Below, in pieces: positions 1-6,004 of a DNA stretch of 7,857 nucleotides. The position numbers were made by a program, and so were the translations under genes. How positions within the stretch are numbered: position 1 is the stretch's first letter; the number at the start of each line of letters is the position of its first letter. A model generated the notes under the pieces. It made no database searches. It saw nothing but the letters and a program-made list of their open reading frames with translations, and had not been told where the DNA came from. The stretch covers positions 1-7,857 of the forward strand of contig JALTMZ010000017.1 in assembly GCA_027001105.1 (NCBI GenBank), given 5' to 3'. Origin of the DNA: Thermococcus sp. Its GTDB lineage: Archaea > Methanobacteriota_B > Thermococci > Thermococcales > Thermococcaceae.

Positions 1-1079
1 TTGAATATCTCGTATCTTGCTTTTTCGTCTGGTGCTGGAACCAAGATCAACCTATCAAACCTTCCAGGCCTGAGCAAAGCTGGATCAATTGCATCAGGTC
101 TGTTTGTTGCACCTATAACAATGACCTTTCCTCTACTCTTCAGTCCATCCATCAATGTCAAAAGCTGTGCAACTACTCTCTTTTCGACCTCTCCACTAAC
201 CTCGCCTCTCTTTGGAGCTATTGCGTCAATTTCATCAATAAAGATTATGCTCGGAGCGTTTTCTTCAGCCTCTTTAAAGACTTCCCTCAGTCTTTCCTCG
301 CTCTCTCCATAGTATTTGCTCATGATTTCCGGACCGTTGATGGCTATAAAGTGAGCGTTTGCTTCATTTGCAACGGCCTTTGCGAGCAAGGTTTTACCGG
401 TTCCCGGTGGACCGTAAAGCAAAACACCCTTGGGTGGCTCAATTCCAAGCTTTTCGAAGATTTCTGGATGTTTAAGCGGGAGCTCAATCATCTCTCTGAT
501 CTTCTGGATTACATCCTTGAGACCACCGATATCTTCGTAAGTAACTCCCAATGCTGCCGTCTTTGCAACCTCTTTAACAGGTTTCTCACTAACTGTGAAG
601 TCCGTGAACTCTGTAATCTGGACGATTCCAGCTGGTGTCGTTGCTGTTACAACGAAAGTAAGCTCCTGGCCGAGAACACCAATTTTGATATAGTCCCCCC
701 TAACAACTGGTCTTCCAATGAGCCTTGAGTGTAGCCAGTCAACGAAGTCCGCTCCAAATCTGATGGGCTCAGTTGGAGCTAAGACAACTTTCTTTGCCTC
801 CTTGACTTCGGCTTTCCTTACAGTCACCTCGTCTCCAAGTCCAACCCCTGCGTTCTTTCTGATTGTACCGTCCATTCTGATGATGTCCAATCCTTCATCC
901 TCTGGGTATGCTGGCCAGACAACTGCCGCTGTGTTCTTTGTCCCAATTATCTCCACTATATCACCTGGTTGAACGCCAATTGTGCGCATAGCCTTTCTAT
1001 CAATCCTAACTATCCCCCTACCAACATCCCTCTGGTAAGCGGAAGCAACCTTAAGCTTAATTTCCCTTTTATCTGCCAT
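1..1079 (-). CDS. cdc48: CDC48/VCP-type AAA+ ATPase, N-terminal part (continues off the left edge)
   Basis: Only the first 359 codons are present. The family is a hexameric ATP-driven unfoldase that extracts and unfolds proteins in the cytoplasm, probably feeding the proteasome in archaea. The protein begins [20 protein letters not shown], typical of the CDC48 N domain (double-psi barrel, about residues 1-90), followed by the second N subdomain (to about 175) and the first AAA module. In that module Walker A GPPGTGKT is at residues 223-230, Walker B ends in D282-E283, the sensor-1 Asn is N326 (GATN), and the arginine fingers lie in RPGRFDR (R340, R343). The second AAA module would lie outside the window. 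The ATG at 1079 is preceded by GAGGTGAT. The gene is 78 bases downstream of hsp20 on the same strand. From memory, Pyrococcus furiosus has the same hsp20-AAA+ pair, both heat-induced. The identification is firm; full length is unknown. Confidence 0.96.
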   Translation of the reverse strand, partial: MADKREIKLKVASAYQRDVGRGIVRIDRKAMRTIGVQPGDIVEIIGTKNTAAVVWPAYPEDEGLDIIRMDGTIRKNAGVGLGDEVTVRKAEVKEAKKVVLAPTEPIRFGADFVDWLHSRLIGRPVVRGDYIKIGVLGQELTFVVTATTPAGIVQITEFTDFTVSEKPVKEVAKTAALGVTYEDIGGLKDVIQKIREMIELPLKHPEIFEKLGIEPPKGVLLYGPPGTGKTLLAKAVANEANAHFIAINGPEIMSKYYGESEERLREVFKEAEENAPSIIFIDEIDAIAPKRGEVSGEVEKRVVAQLLTLMDGLKSRGKVIVIGATNRPDAIDPALLRPGRFDRLILVPAPDEKARYEIF

Positions 1080-1139
1080 TTACATCACCTCACTTTTTTG
1101 GATGAGCAGATGATCGTGAGTAGCTAAAACAAAAATTTT

Positions 1140-1152
1140 GGAAAAAATGAAA
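1140..1152 (-). terminator. possible T-rich terminator after hsp20
   Basis: Read on the minus strand, the bases just after the hsp20 stop codon contain TTTCATTTTTTCC, and a second T-rich tract follows near 1126-1138. Archaeal RNA polymerase can terminate at such T-runs without a hairpin. If it works, cdc48 would need its own promoter in the remaining gap; if it leaks, hsp20 and cdc48 share a transcript. Sequence alone does not decide this. Confidence 0.35.
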
Positions 1153-1157
1153 CTCCT

Positions 1158-1661
1158 TCACTCCACCTTAACCTCAAATCCTTCTCCTTCCTTCTTTGTT
1201 GGGTGCTTCTTTGGAATTCTGATCTCAAGGACACCGTTGTTGTACTTTGCTTTTGCTTTCTCTGGGATAACCTCCTCTGGAAGCCTGATGACTCTTCTGT
1301 AACCGCTGTAGTACCTTTCAACCCTTATTGCTCCTTCCCTCTCAAGTTCCTTCTCTCTTCTCACTTGAGCTTCAATGTAGACAGTGTCATCGGTTACCCT
1401 AACCTTAATGTCTTCTTTCCTTACACCCGGGAGCTCAGCGGTAATTATGAACTCGTTGCCGTTGTCAAAGATATCAACGAACGGCTCTCTCCAGACTCCT
1501 TCAAGTCTCTCCTCAAAATACTCTGGTTCGCTCCATCTTCTGTAGCTCCAGAGCCTTGGACCCCTGAAGAACTCATTGAAAATGCTGTCAATTTCTTCCT
1601 GAATCTCTCTCATGATGTCGAACGGATCCCAGATGTCCCACCTTCTCACCCTTCTCACCAT
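1158..1661 (-). CDS. hsp20: small heat shock protein, Hsp20/alpha-crystallin family
   Basis: ATP-independent cytoplasmic chaperone that forms large oligomers and holds unfolding proteins at supra-optimal temperature. The 167-residue protein starts MVRRVRRWDIWDPFD, matching my memory of the P. furiosus small heat shock protein, which is also 167 residues. An N-terminal arm (1-58) leads to the alpha-crystallin domain (about 59-152), with WREPFVDIFDNG at its start, AELPGVRKEDIKV, and NNGVLEIRIPKK near its end. The I-x-I/V motif that docks into neighbouring subunits is present as IRIPKK, and a charged tail ends in VKVE. I chose the ATG at 1661 over a TTG at 1691 because GGGGGTGAG lies five bases before it, the N-terminus matches the family, and the TTG falls inside the operator. 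It is transcribed toward cdc48 and divergently from the tRNA pair. Heat induction through Phr is inferred from the promoter. Confidence 0.97.
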   Translation of the reverse strand: MVRRVRRWDIWDPFDIMREIQEEIDSIFNEFFRGPRLWSYRRWSEPEYFEERLEGVWREPFVDIFDNGNEFIITAELPGVRKEDIKVRVTDDTVYIEAQVRREKELEREGAIRVERYYSGYRRVIRLPEEVIPEKAKAKYNNGVLEIRIPKKHPTKKEGEGFEVKVE

Positions 1662-1665
1662 ACCT

Positions 1666-1674
1666 CTCACCCCC
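1666..1674 (-). promoter_or_regulatory. ribosome binding site of hsp20
   Basis: On the minus strand GGGGGTGAG ends about five bases before the ATG at 1661. It decides the start codon, since no comparable purine tract precedes the upstream TTG at 1691. Confidence 0.75.
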
Positions 1675-1679
1675 TCATT

Positions 1680-1702
1680 TTTGGTTACCAATAGTTACTA
1701 AA
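1680..1702 (-). promoter_or_regulatory. Phr-type heat-shock operator
   Basis: On the minus strand this 23-base site has a left arm TTTAGTAAC, a five-base spacer TATTG, and a right arm GGTAACCAAA whose first G begins the fixed part. It fits every fixed position of the Pyrococcus heat-shock regulator Phr consensus as I recall it: TTTnnTnnC, five free bases, then GnnAnnAAA. The match holds on both strands because the consensus is palindromic. The site begins about ten bases downstream of the hsp20 TATA box and covers the expected transcription start. That is where a repressor would block polymerase loading while leaving TBP/TFB bound. No phr gene is in the window. The match is seen in the sequence; binding is inference. 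Confidence 0.8.
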
Positions 1703-1743
1703 ATATTCAATCTTTATAAAGTTTTCGTGCCAAGTGGTAACCA
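1682..1743. repeat. 9-bp inverted repeat bracketing the hsp20 TATA box
   Basis: TGGTTACCA at 1682-1690 and TGGTAACCA at 1735-1743 are exact reverse complements with centres 53 bases apart. The first copy is part of the Phr-type operator; the second lies upstream of the hsp20 BRE/TATA region, toward the tRNA promoter. Spacing is close to five helical turns, so both could face the same side of the DNA. It may be a second regulator contact or chance. Confidence 0.5.
1712..1728 (-). promoter_or_regulatory. BRE/TATA promoter of hsp20
   Basis: On the minus strand CTTTATAAAG (1712-1721) is preceded by a purine-rich TFB element, ACGAAAA. Transcription should begin about 25 bases downstream, near 1692, inside the Phr-type operator, giving a leader of about 30 bases that contains the ribosome binding site. 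Confidence 0.8.
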
Positions 1744-1773
1744 TCGGTGAACTTAAGTGTTCATCTCCCTAAA

Positions 1774-1789
1774 CCGCAAGGTTTATAAG
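1774..1789 (+). promoter_or_regulatory. BRE/TATA promoter of the tRNA-Phe/tRNA-Gly unit
   Basis: CCGCAAGG followed by TTTATAAG (TATA box at 1782-1789) is a standard archaeal promoter core. The expected start, about 25 bases on, is near 1811, shortly before the mature tRNA-Phe 5' end at 1820, leaving a short leader for RNase P. The promoter points away from the hsp20 promoter; about 60 bases separate the two TATA boxes. Confidence 0.75.
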
Positions 1790-1819
1790 CCAGAATCTTT
1801 CCTTTATTCTTTGGACGGT

Positions 1820-1896
1820 GGGGCGGTAGCTCAGCCTGGGAGAGCGCCGGACTGAAGATCCGGGTGTCGGGGGTTCAAATCCCCCTCGCCCCACCA
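1820..1896 (+). tRNA. tRNA-Phe (anticodon GAA)
   Basis: A full cloverleaf can be drawn. The acceptor stem GGGGCGG pairs with TCGCCCC, with one G-U at its base. The D stem is GCTC/GAGC. The anticodon stem CCGGA/TCCGG (1847-1851, 1859-1863) closes the loop CTGAAGA with GAA at 1854-1856. The variable loop is GTGTC. The T stem GGGGG/CCCCC closes the loop TTCAAAT. Discriminator A1893 is followed by encoded CCA (1894-1896). There is no intron. It is the first gene of a tandem pair, seven bases before tRNA-Gly. Confidence 0.97.
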
Positions 1897-1903
1897 CTTT
1901 TGT

Positions 1904-1981
1904 GCGGTGGTAGTCTAGCCTGGTCCAGGACGCCGGCCTTCCAAGCCGGCGACCCGGGTTCAAATCCCGGCCACCGCACCA
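1904..1981 (+). tRNA. tRNA-Gly (anticodon UCC)
   Basis: The acceptor stem GCGGTGG pairs perfectly with CCACCGC. The anticodon stem CCGGC/GCCGG (1933-1937, 1945-1949) closes the loop CTTCCAA with anticodon TCC at 1940-1942. The T loop is TTCAAAT in a CCGGG/CCCGG stem. Discriminator A1978 is followed by encoded CCA (1979-1981). No intron is present. The seven-base spacer CTTTTGT after tRNA-Phe holds no promoter, so both tRNAs come from one precursor. The next protein gene begins 29 bases downstream. Confidence 0.97.
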
Positions 1982-2010
1982 CAATCTGTTCTGAGGTTTT
2001 GGTGGTCCAA

Positions 2011-2757
2011 ATGGATATAGATAGTGTTAGGGCTGAAATTAGGGAGAAAATCTGGAGACTGCTGGAAGAGACTGGAGAAGCAATGCCACCAAAACCAATT
2101 CGAGGAAGGATACCGAACTTTAGAGGTGCCGAAATTGCTGCAAAAAAGTTATCTTCACTTGAGGAATGGAGGAAGGCTGAGGTCGTTAAGATAAATCCTG
2201 ATAGTCCACAGAGGCCAGTAAGAGTGCAAGCACTGAAGGAGGGAAAACTGCTCATCATGCCAACTCCAAGGATAAAGAGAGGGTTCCTCCTCATAAATCC
2301 GAGTTTAGTCCCCAAGAGCTACTATTCTTTTGCTTCCACAATTAGAGGCGCTTTTAAATTTGGAAAACTGCTACCCACTCTAAGGGACATTGAAAAAGAA
2401 ATCCCAAAAATTGATCTTGTGGTTGAAGGCAGTGTTGCCGTTGATAGGAACTGTAACAGGCTGGGAAAGGGAGAAGGATATGGGGACATAGAGTGGGGAA
2501 TTCTTTCTCTACTGGGCAAAGTTGATAAGAAAACCCCAATTGCAACAACGGTGTCTGAGATCCAGATAGTAAAGGATATTCCAAAGAAGCCTCATGATCT
2601 TCCACTTAACATAATTGTGACTCCAAAGAGGATTATAAGATGCAACCGATGCGATAAGCCATTTGGAATAATTCCGGAAAGTTTGAAGAAGGAGAAAATC
2701 AATGAGATACCTCTGCTTGATGAGCTGATAAGACTCGGCTACTTCAAAGTAAGCTGA
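2011..2757 (+). CDS. 5-formyltetrahydrofolate cyclo-ligase family protein (MTHFS-like)
   Basis: The bacterial and eukaryotic family converts 5-formyltetrahydrofolate to methenyl-tetrahydrofolate using ATP. This 248-residue archaeal member keeps the family core: an N-terminal helical segment, VVEGSVAVDRNCNRLGKGEGYGD around residues 138-159 as the nucleotide/substrate signature in two adjoining parts, and HDLPLNIIVTP at 195-205. Differences are a basic RGRIPNFRGA stretch at 31-40, GYGD where classical enzymes usually have GYYD, and a C-terminal extension from about 206 with a CNRC pair (211-214). Thermococcales are generally thought to use a modified pterin rather than tetrahydrofolate, so the real substrate is uncertain. 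I chose the ATG at 2011, behind GGTGGT, because longer reading would enter the tRNA genes. No promoter fits between tRNA-Gly and this start, so it is probably cotranscribed with the tRNAs. It converges on the aminotransferase gene with a 16-base gap. Family call confident; function tentative. Confidence 0.88.
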   Translation: MDIDSVRAEIREKIWRLLEETGEAMPPKPIRGRIPNFRGAEIAAKKLSSLEEWRKAEVVKINPDSPQRPVRVQALKEGKLLIMPTPRIKRGFLLINPSLVPKSYYSFASTIRGAFKFGKLLPTLRDIEKEIPKIDLVVEGSVAVDRNCNRLGKGEGYGDIEWGILSLLGKVDKKTPIATTVSEIQIVKDIPKKPHDLPLNIIVTPKRIIRCNRCDKPFGIIPESLKKEKINEIPLLDELIRLGYFKVS

Positions 2758-2773
2758 AGTTCACATCGGGGTC

Positions 2774-4105
2774 TCACCAGCCCTGCACTATTTTCAAAAC
2801 TTTGTCATCAACTTTCCCATTTTCAACGTCTTCAATTGCTTGTTCCAGCTTATCCAAGCCCTCATCCAGAAGCTCCTTCTCTATCGTCAAAGGTGGCTGG
2901 ATTCTGAGGACATTCCCATGGAGAAAAGCCAATATTAGACCAAGCTCGTAAGCTCTCCAAACAACTTTCTTAGCCTCATCGAAAGCCCTCTCCTTTGTTT
3001 CTCTGTTTTTCACTAAATCTATACCGATCATCAGACCTTTTCCCCTGACATCACCAATAAGTTCATGCTCTTTCTGCATTTTTTTGAGTCTTCTCATAGT
3101 GTACTCTCCAAGCTCTTCAGCTCTTTTGAGCAAATTCTTTTCTTCAATTTCTTCAATAACCGCTAAAGCTGCTCTGCTTGTTACTGGGTTCCCACTGAGT
3201 GTAAACGTATGTCCCAAAGCCGGTAAAGACTCCATGATCTCTTCTCGTCCAATGATAGCGCTTATTGGTAATCCTCCGCCCAAAGGTTTTGCAATAGTTA
3301 TTATGTCTGGTGTAACTCCAAAGTGTTCAATTGCAAACCATTTTCCTGTCCTTCCTAACCCGCTTTGAACTTCGTCAACAACTAAGAGAATTCCATATTC
3401 ATCAAGAATTTTCTTGAGTTTCTTGAAATAGTCATCCGGAGGAACTATCATCCCAGCATCTCCCTGGATAGGCTCAGCAAACAAAGCAGCGACCCCTTCT
3501 GCATACACTTCACGTTCAAATTTATATTCGAGATAGGATATGCATTCAAAGTGGCATTTCCCCTTTTCTTGCCCAAATGGACATCTGTAACAGTCAGGAA
3601 ATGGAATGTAGTGTACGTCACTCAGTTCTCCAACCAATGCTCGAATTTCAAAATCAAGCCCAGTTATGCTCATAGCACCATACGTTGCCCCGTAATAGCT
3701 CCCTAAATACCCCAAAATTGTCCTCCTTTTTGTGTATGCCCTTGCAAACTTTATTGCACCATCATTTGCATCACTGCCACTCAATCCTAAGACGACTTTG
3801 GCACTTTTTATTGGTGAGATCTCAACAAGTTTCTCTGCCAACAAAAGAGGTTCTACAGGAAATCCATAGATGAATGTGAAGTGAACCAATTTGTCCGTCT
3901 GCTCTTTTATAGCACTGACAACCCGATTGTTGTTATGCCCGACATTTTGGACGGCAGCATCAGAGAGGAAGTCTATGTATTCCCTTCCTTCAATGTCCCA
4001 AACTTTGGCGTTTTTTGCTTTAACACCAACAATGGGGGCATAGGTAACACGGGAGGCTTTTGGAAACACTTTTGAATATCGAAAAATAATCTCATCTCTT
4101 TTCAT
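2774..4105 (-). CDS. class III PLP-dependent aminotransferase or amino-acid racemase homologue
   Basis: A 443-residue cytoplasmic fold-type I PLP enzyme of the ornithine/4-aminobutyrate aminotransferase family. Visible active-site elements are G110-S-D-A-N114 (phosphate-binding loop, usually GSEAN), YYG at 137-139 (stacks on the cofactor; often FHG), D244 in [13 protein letters not shown] (pyridine nitrogen), and the Schiff-base lysine K273 in IAKPLGGG. An insert at about 172-188 has four cysteines (C172, C175, C184, C188). From the literature as I recall it, Thermococcales members of this family include an ornithine omega-aminotransferase and several amino-acid racemases, so homology does not settle the reaction. 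I chose the ATG at 4105 ([11 protein letters not shown]), with the weak site GGCGAT before it. A TTG at 4177 would overlap the preceding stop codon but adds 24 unconserved-looking residues and has no ribosome site. It is the last gene of the minus-strand cluster. Confidence 0.9.
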   Translation of the reverse strand: MKRDEIIFRYSKVFPKASRVTYAPIVGVKAKNAKVWDIEGREYIDFLSDAAVQNVGHNNNRVVSAIKEQTDKLVHFTFIYGFPVEPLLLAEKLVEISPIKSAKVVLGLSGSDANDGAIKFARAYTKRRTILGYLGSYYGATYGAMSITGLDFEIRALVGELSDVHYIPFPDCYRCPFGQEKGKCHFECISYLEYKFEREVYAEGVAALFAEPIQGDAGMIVPPDDYFKKLKKILDEYGILLVVDEVQSGLGRTGKWFAIEHFGVTPDIITIAKPLGGGLPISAIIGREEIMESLPALGHTFTLSGNPVTSRAALAVIEEIEEKNLLKRAEELGEYTMRRLKKMQKEHELIGDVRGKGLMIGIDLVKNRETKERAFDEAKKVVWRAYELGLILAFLHGNVLRIQPPLTIEKELLDEGLDKLEQAIEDVENGKVDDKVLKIVQGW

Positions 4106-4158
4106 AATTATCGCCACAGCATAAGTAAGATTAACATCTAAATAGGATTTTTGGCTAT

Positions 4159-4181
4159 AGGTTTGAACAAATGTCAAACTT
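4159..4181. repeat. small inverted repeat upstream of the class III aminotransferase
   Basis: GTTTGA (4161-4166) and TCAAAC (4174-4179) are separated by seven bases and can be extended two pairs outward if a G-T pair is allowed. It spans the end of the small membrane-protein gene and lies about 55-75 bases upstream of the aminotransferase ATG. It could be a regulator site or a weak RNA hairpin; it is short enough to be chance. Confidence 0.3.
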
Positions 4182-4500
4182 TTAAATTCATACGAACGTC
4201 TTCATCCAGCAGGAGAAAAAGAGCCAATGCCGACAGTATGGCAAGTGTGAAGGAGGATATTGTAAGCCCTACTATGCCCCACAGCAAGCCAAACAGAAAA
4301 TCCAAAAGAGCCACATAAGTGGCGGTTGTTATTGCGATATCACGTCCGAGAAAAATTCCAAAGCTAATCAGGAGATGAATTGAACCAATACCCCAAAATC
4401 CCAGAAACATGAGTTTGTCACCAATGCTTAGCAAACCCAATCCATAGAAGTATATGCTCATTAAAAGAAAGAAAAGAATTAAGATGGGCTTTGGTTTCAT
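4174..4500 (-). CDS. small integral membrane protein, about four helices, unknown function
   Basis: I do not recognise this 108-residue protein. It is almost entirely hydrophobic, with likely membrane segments at about residues 5-25, 31-52, 57-80 and 82-98, a basic N-terminus (MKPKP), one central charged pair (R53, D54), and an acidic then basic tail ([10 protein letters not shown]). It has no signal-peptidase site, cysteine, or enzyme motif. Its ATG overlaps the MFS stop codon as ATGA, and GGAGGAG within the end of the MFS gene (4509-4515) can serve as its ribosome site, so translation is probably coupled. This placement suggests an accessory subunit or partner of the transporter, but that is inference from gene order only. 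Confidence 0.75.
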   Translation of the reverse strand: MKPKPILILFFLLMSIYFYGLGLLSIGDKLMFLGFWGIGSIHLLISFGIFLGRDIAITTATYVALLDFLFGLLWGIVGLTISSFTLAILSALALFLLLDEDVRMNLKV

Positions 4501-5690
4501 TCTCTGAACTCCTCCACGGGCATCTTCATTCTTGAAACCGCAATCAATGTTAGTATACCCACCAGGGGCATGAATGCCAGCTCACCAAATGCTAATCCAA
4601 CGCTATGCCTCGCCAGTAGATCCGTAATTGAAGGTGCTACTATGTTTGCCGTGTTTGAAATAAGCCCCAATGCGAATGAAGCTCTTGGATAAACACTCTT
4701 TGGATATGTTGCTGGTGCTGATGTCCAGAATGCTGGACCTGTTCCTTGAATTGTTCCAACAAGCCAGACTGCTGCTAAAGCAATGGTATAGTTTCCGCTG
4801 AGCATTGCTTTGGCGTAGATAATCAGTCCCACAAAAGATAACATATATGATATCACCATAACCTGGACAATGGCCCTAAATAGACCCCTTGAGGTTGGAT
4901 TCTTCCTTGAAAGCAGATATCCTATGTATCCAAATACAATTGACCAGATTGCCTTGGAGATATTGAGGTTCGTGCTGAGTGTTGCTACATGAGCCTTTGT
5001 CCAGCCCATGTCATAGGCGATTGAGGCCGAGAAGCCAACAATCGTGAAGATCACCCATAAAGCCGGGAAGAATGTGAATCCCAAAACCCATGTAAACTTG
5101 AGCTTCCAGACGTTTATCTTTGCTTCTCCTTTTTCATGGATTATTTCAAAGTCCTCTGTAAAGAGCCACCATATCAGCAGAACTGCATACATTATGAGGA
5201 CTGTAACTAAAAAGCCACCCTTCCATCCAAACGCATGTATTAAATATTTAGCACTCATTGAGCCAAAAACACCGCCCCAGAAGATTCCAGAGAGGATTAT
5301 ACCCTTTGCAAATGGTCTTTCAGCAACAAAGTACCTTGCTATCTGAGTGCTGAAGAGTGGGACAAGTGTAACCACGAAACCTTGGATGAATCTTAAGAAA
5401 ACTGCAACATACCAGTTTGGAGCGTAAGGAATCAGCAGTTGAGGAACTGCAGCCCAGCTTAGGGCTATTGCAACGCTCCTCTTAAAGCTCCCTTCATAAA
5501 TTCTTGTATGTCCCAAAAGAAATGCGACAAAAAGACCAAAAACATAGGCTATGTGCTGCAGATCAAAGGCATCGCTACTGATTCCAAAATGGGCAATCAC
5601 ATCTGGCTTAGCGACGCTCATCATGGTGAGCGTTCCAAATCCAGCGGTCATGACAATTGTGTTCAGGATCACAGACCTCCAGCGATTCAT
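4497..5690 (-). CDS. major facilitator superfamily transporter, substrate unknown
   Basis: A 397-residue membrane protein with about twelve predicted helices in two six-helix halves (helix 1 about 8-26, helix 6 about 158-177, helix 7 about 200-222, helix 12 about 371-386) joined by a charged cytoplasmic loop near 178-197 (TEDFEIIHEKGEAK). MFS motif B in helix 4 is visible as R100-F-I-Q-G104, the conserved arginine linked to proton coupling. Motif A after helix 2 is degenerate: G60-HTRIYEGSFKR lacks the usual Asp-Arg pair; a weak relic follows helix 8 (SRKNPTSRG, 261-269). There are few charged residues inside the membrane, so substrate cannot be read. The ATG at 5690 follows GGGGTGAG at good spacing. 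It lies 12 bases after the GDT1-like gene and overlaps the small membrane protein gene by four bases. An amino-acid-related or organic-acid substrate would fit the flanking aminotransferases, as inference. Confidence 0.88.
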   Translation of the reverse strand: MNRWRSVILNTIVMTAGFGTLTMMSVAKPDVIAHFGISSDAFDLQHIAYVFGLFVAFLLGHTRIYEGSFKRSVAIALSWAAVPQLLIPYAPNWYVAVFLRFIQGFVVTLVPLFSTQIARYFVAERPFAKGIILSGIFWGGVFGSMSAKYLIHAFGWKGGFLVTVLIMYAVLLIWWLFTEDFEIIHEKGEAKINVWKLKFTWVLGFTFFPALWVIFTIVGFSASIAYDMGWTKAHVATLSTNLNISKAIWSIVFGYIGYLLSRKNPTSRGLFRAIVQVMVISYMLSFVGLIIYAKAMLSGNYTIALAAVWLVGTIQGTGPAFWTSAPATYPKSVYPRASFALGLISNTANIVAPSITDLLARHSVGLAFGELAFMPLVGILTLIAVSRMKMPVEEFRE

Positions 5691-5702
5691 TTTCTCACCC
5701 CA

Positions 5703-5966
5703 CTAAATTTTTCCAAAGAACATCAGCAAACCAAATATAATGAACAGTACTCCTGCTCCTTTGTGGATCATCTCCACGGGTAGAGCTTCTCCAATTTTTT
5801 CACCAACAAAAGCACCTATCAAATTCACCAGAGCGAGGCCCAAAATAGCACCGGTAAAAGCTTTGACCCATCCATATTTTGATGCAAATGCGATTGTAGC
5901 CAACTGTGTTTTATCACCAAGCTCGGCAAGGAATATTGCAACAAAGACATAGAGTACTTCTTTCAT
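5703..5966 (-). CDS. half-size GDT1/TMEM165 (UPF0016) family membrane protein, probable cation transporter
   Basis: The family moves Mn2+ or Ca2+ across membranes (yeast Gdt1, human TMEM165, bacterial manganese exporters). Full-size members carry two copies of an E-x-G-D-K/R-T/S motif. This 87-residue protein has one copy, E15-L-G-D18-K-T20, in the first of three likely helices (about 3-22, 35-56, 67-84), so it should act as a dimer or with another half-size partner. No second half-size gene is present in the window. I chose the ATG at 5966 because GGGAGGAAG lies just before it and E-L-G-D-K-T then sits in the first helix as in the family; the longer ATG at 6008 adds 14 residues with no ribosome site. 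It is 38 bases after the class I aminotransferase and 12 before the MFS gene, so probably in one operon. Confidence 0.9.
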   Translation of the reverse strand: MKEVLYVFVAIFLAELGDKTQLATIAFASKYGWVKAFTGAILGLALVNLIGAFVGEKIGEALPVEMIHKGAGVLFIIFGLLMFFGKI

Positions 5967-5970
5967 TTGG

Positions 5971-5979
5971 CTTCCTCCC
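5971..5979 (-). promoter_or_regulatory. ribosome binding site of the GDT1-like gene
   Basis: GGGAGGAAG on the minus strand ends four bases before the ATG at 5966. It is the strongest purine tract in this intergenic stretch and fixes the start at 5966 rather than 6008. Confidence 0.75.
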
Positions 5980-6004
5980 AAAGATGTGAAAAGGAAATGA
6001 AAAT

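Noticed and set aside
351..728. Cysteine-rich 125-codon plus-strand frame opposite cdc48
   Set aside because: It overlaps the Walker A and upstream coding region of cdc48; its cysteines are by-products of antisense codons.
1203..1694. 163-codon plus-strand frame opposite hsp20
   Set aside because: It is a shadow of a clearly conserved gene, lacks a ribosome site and has no recognisable domain.
1820..1981. tRNA pair as an integration site for a mobile element
   Set aside because: Neither tRNA 3' end is repeated in the window and no integrase or foreign-looking gene is present.
1769..1984. Minus-strand 71-codon frame across the tRNA genes with GRDLNPG and GGFEPPTP-like words
   Set aside because: It is the exact antisense of tRNA-Phe and tRNA-Gly. 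Such words are a well-known artefact of translating tRNA complements.
1864..2010. 49-codon upstream extension of the MTHFS-like frame
   Set aside because: It reads through both tRNA genes; the ATG at 2011 has its own ribosome site and matches the usual protein start.
2758..2773. Shared hairpin terminator between the convergent genes
   Set aside because: The 16 bases have no stem-loop or T-run; only a weak TTTT lies further on inside the opposite gene.
4106..4177. Extension of the class III aminotransferase to a TTG overlapping the previous stop codon
   Set aside because: The TTGA overlap is tempting as coupling, but there is no ribosome site, and the added 24 residues look like translated promoter DNA.
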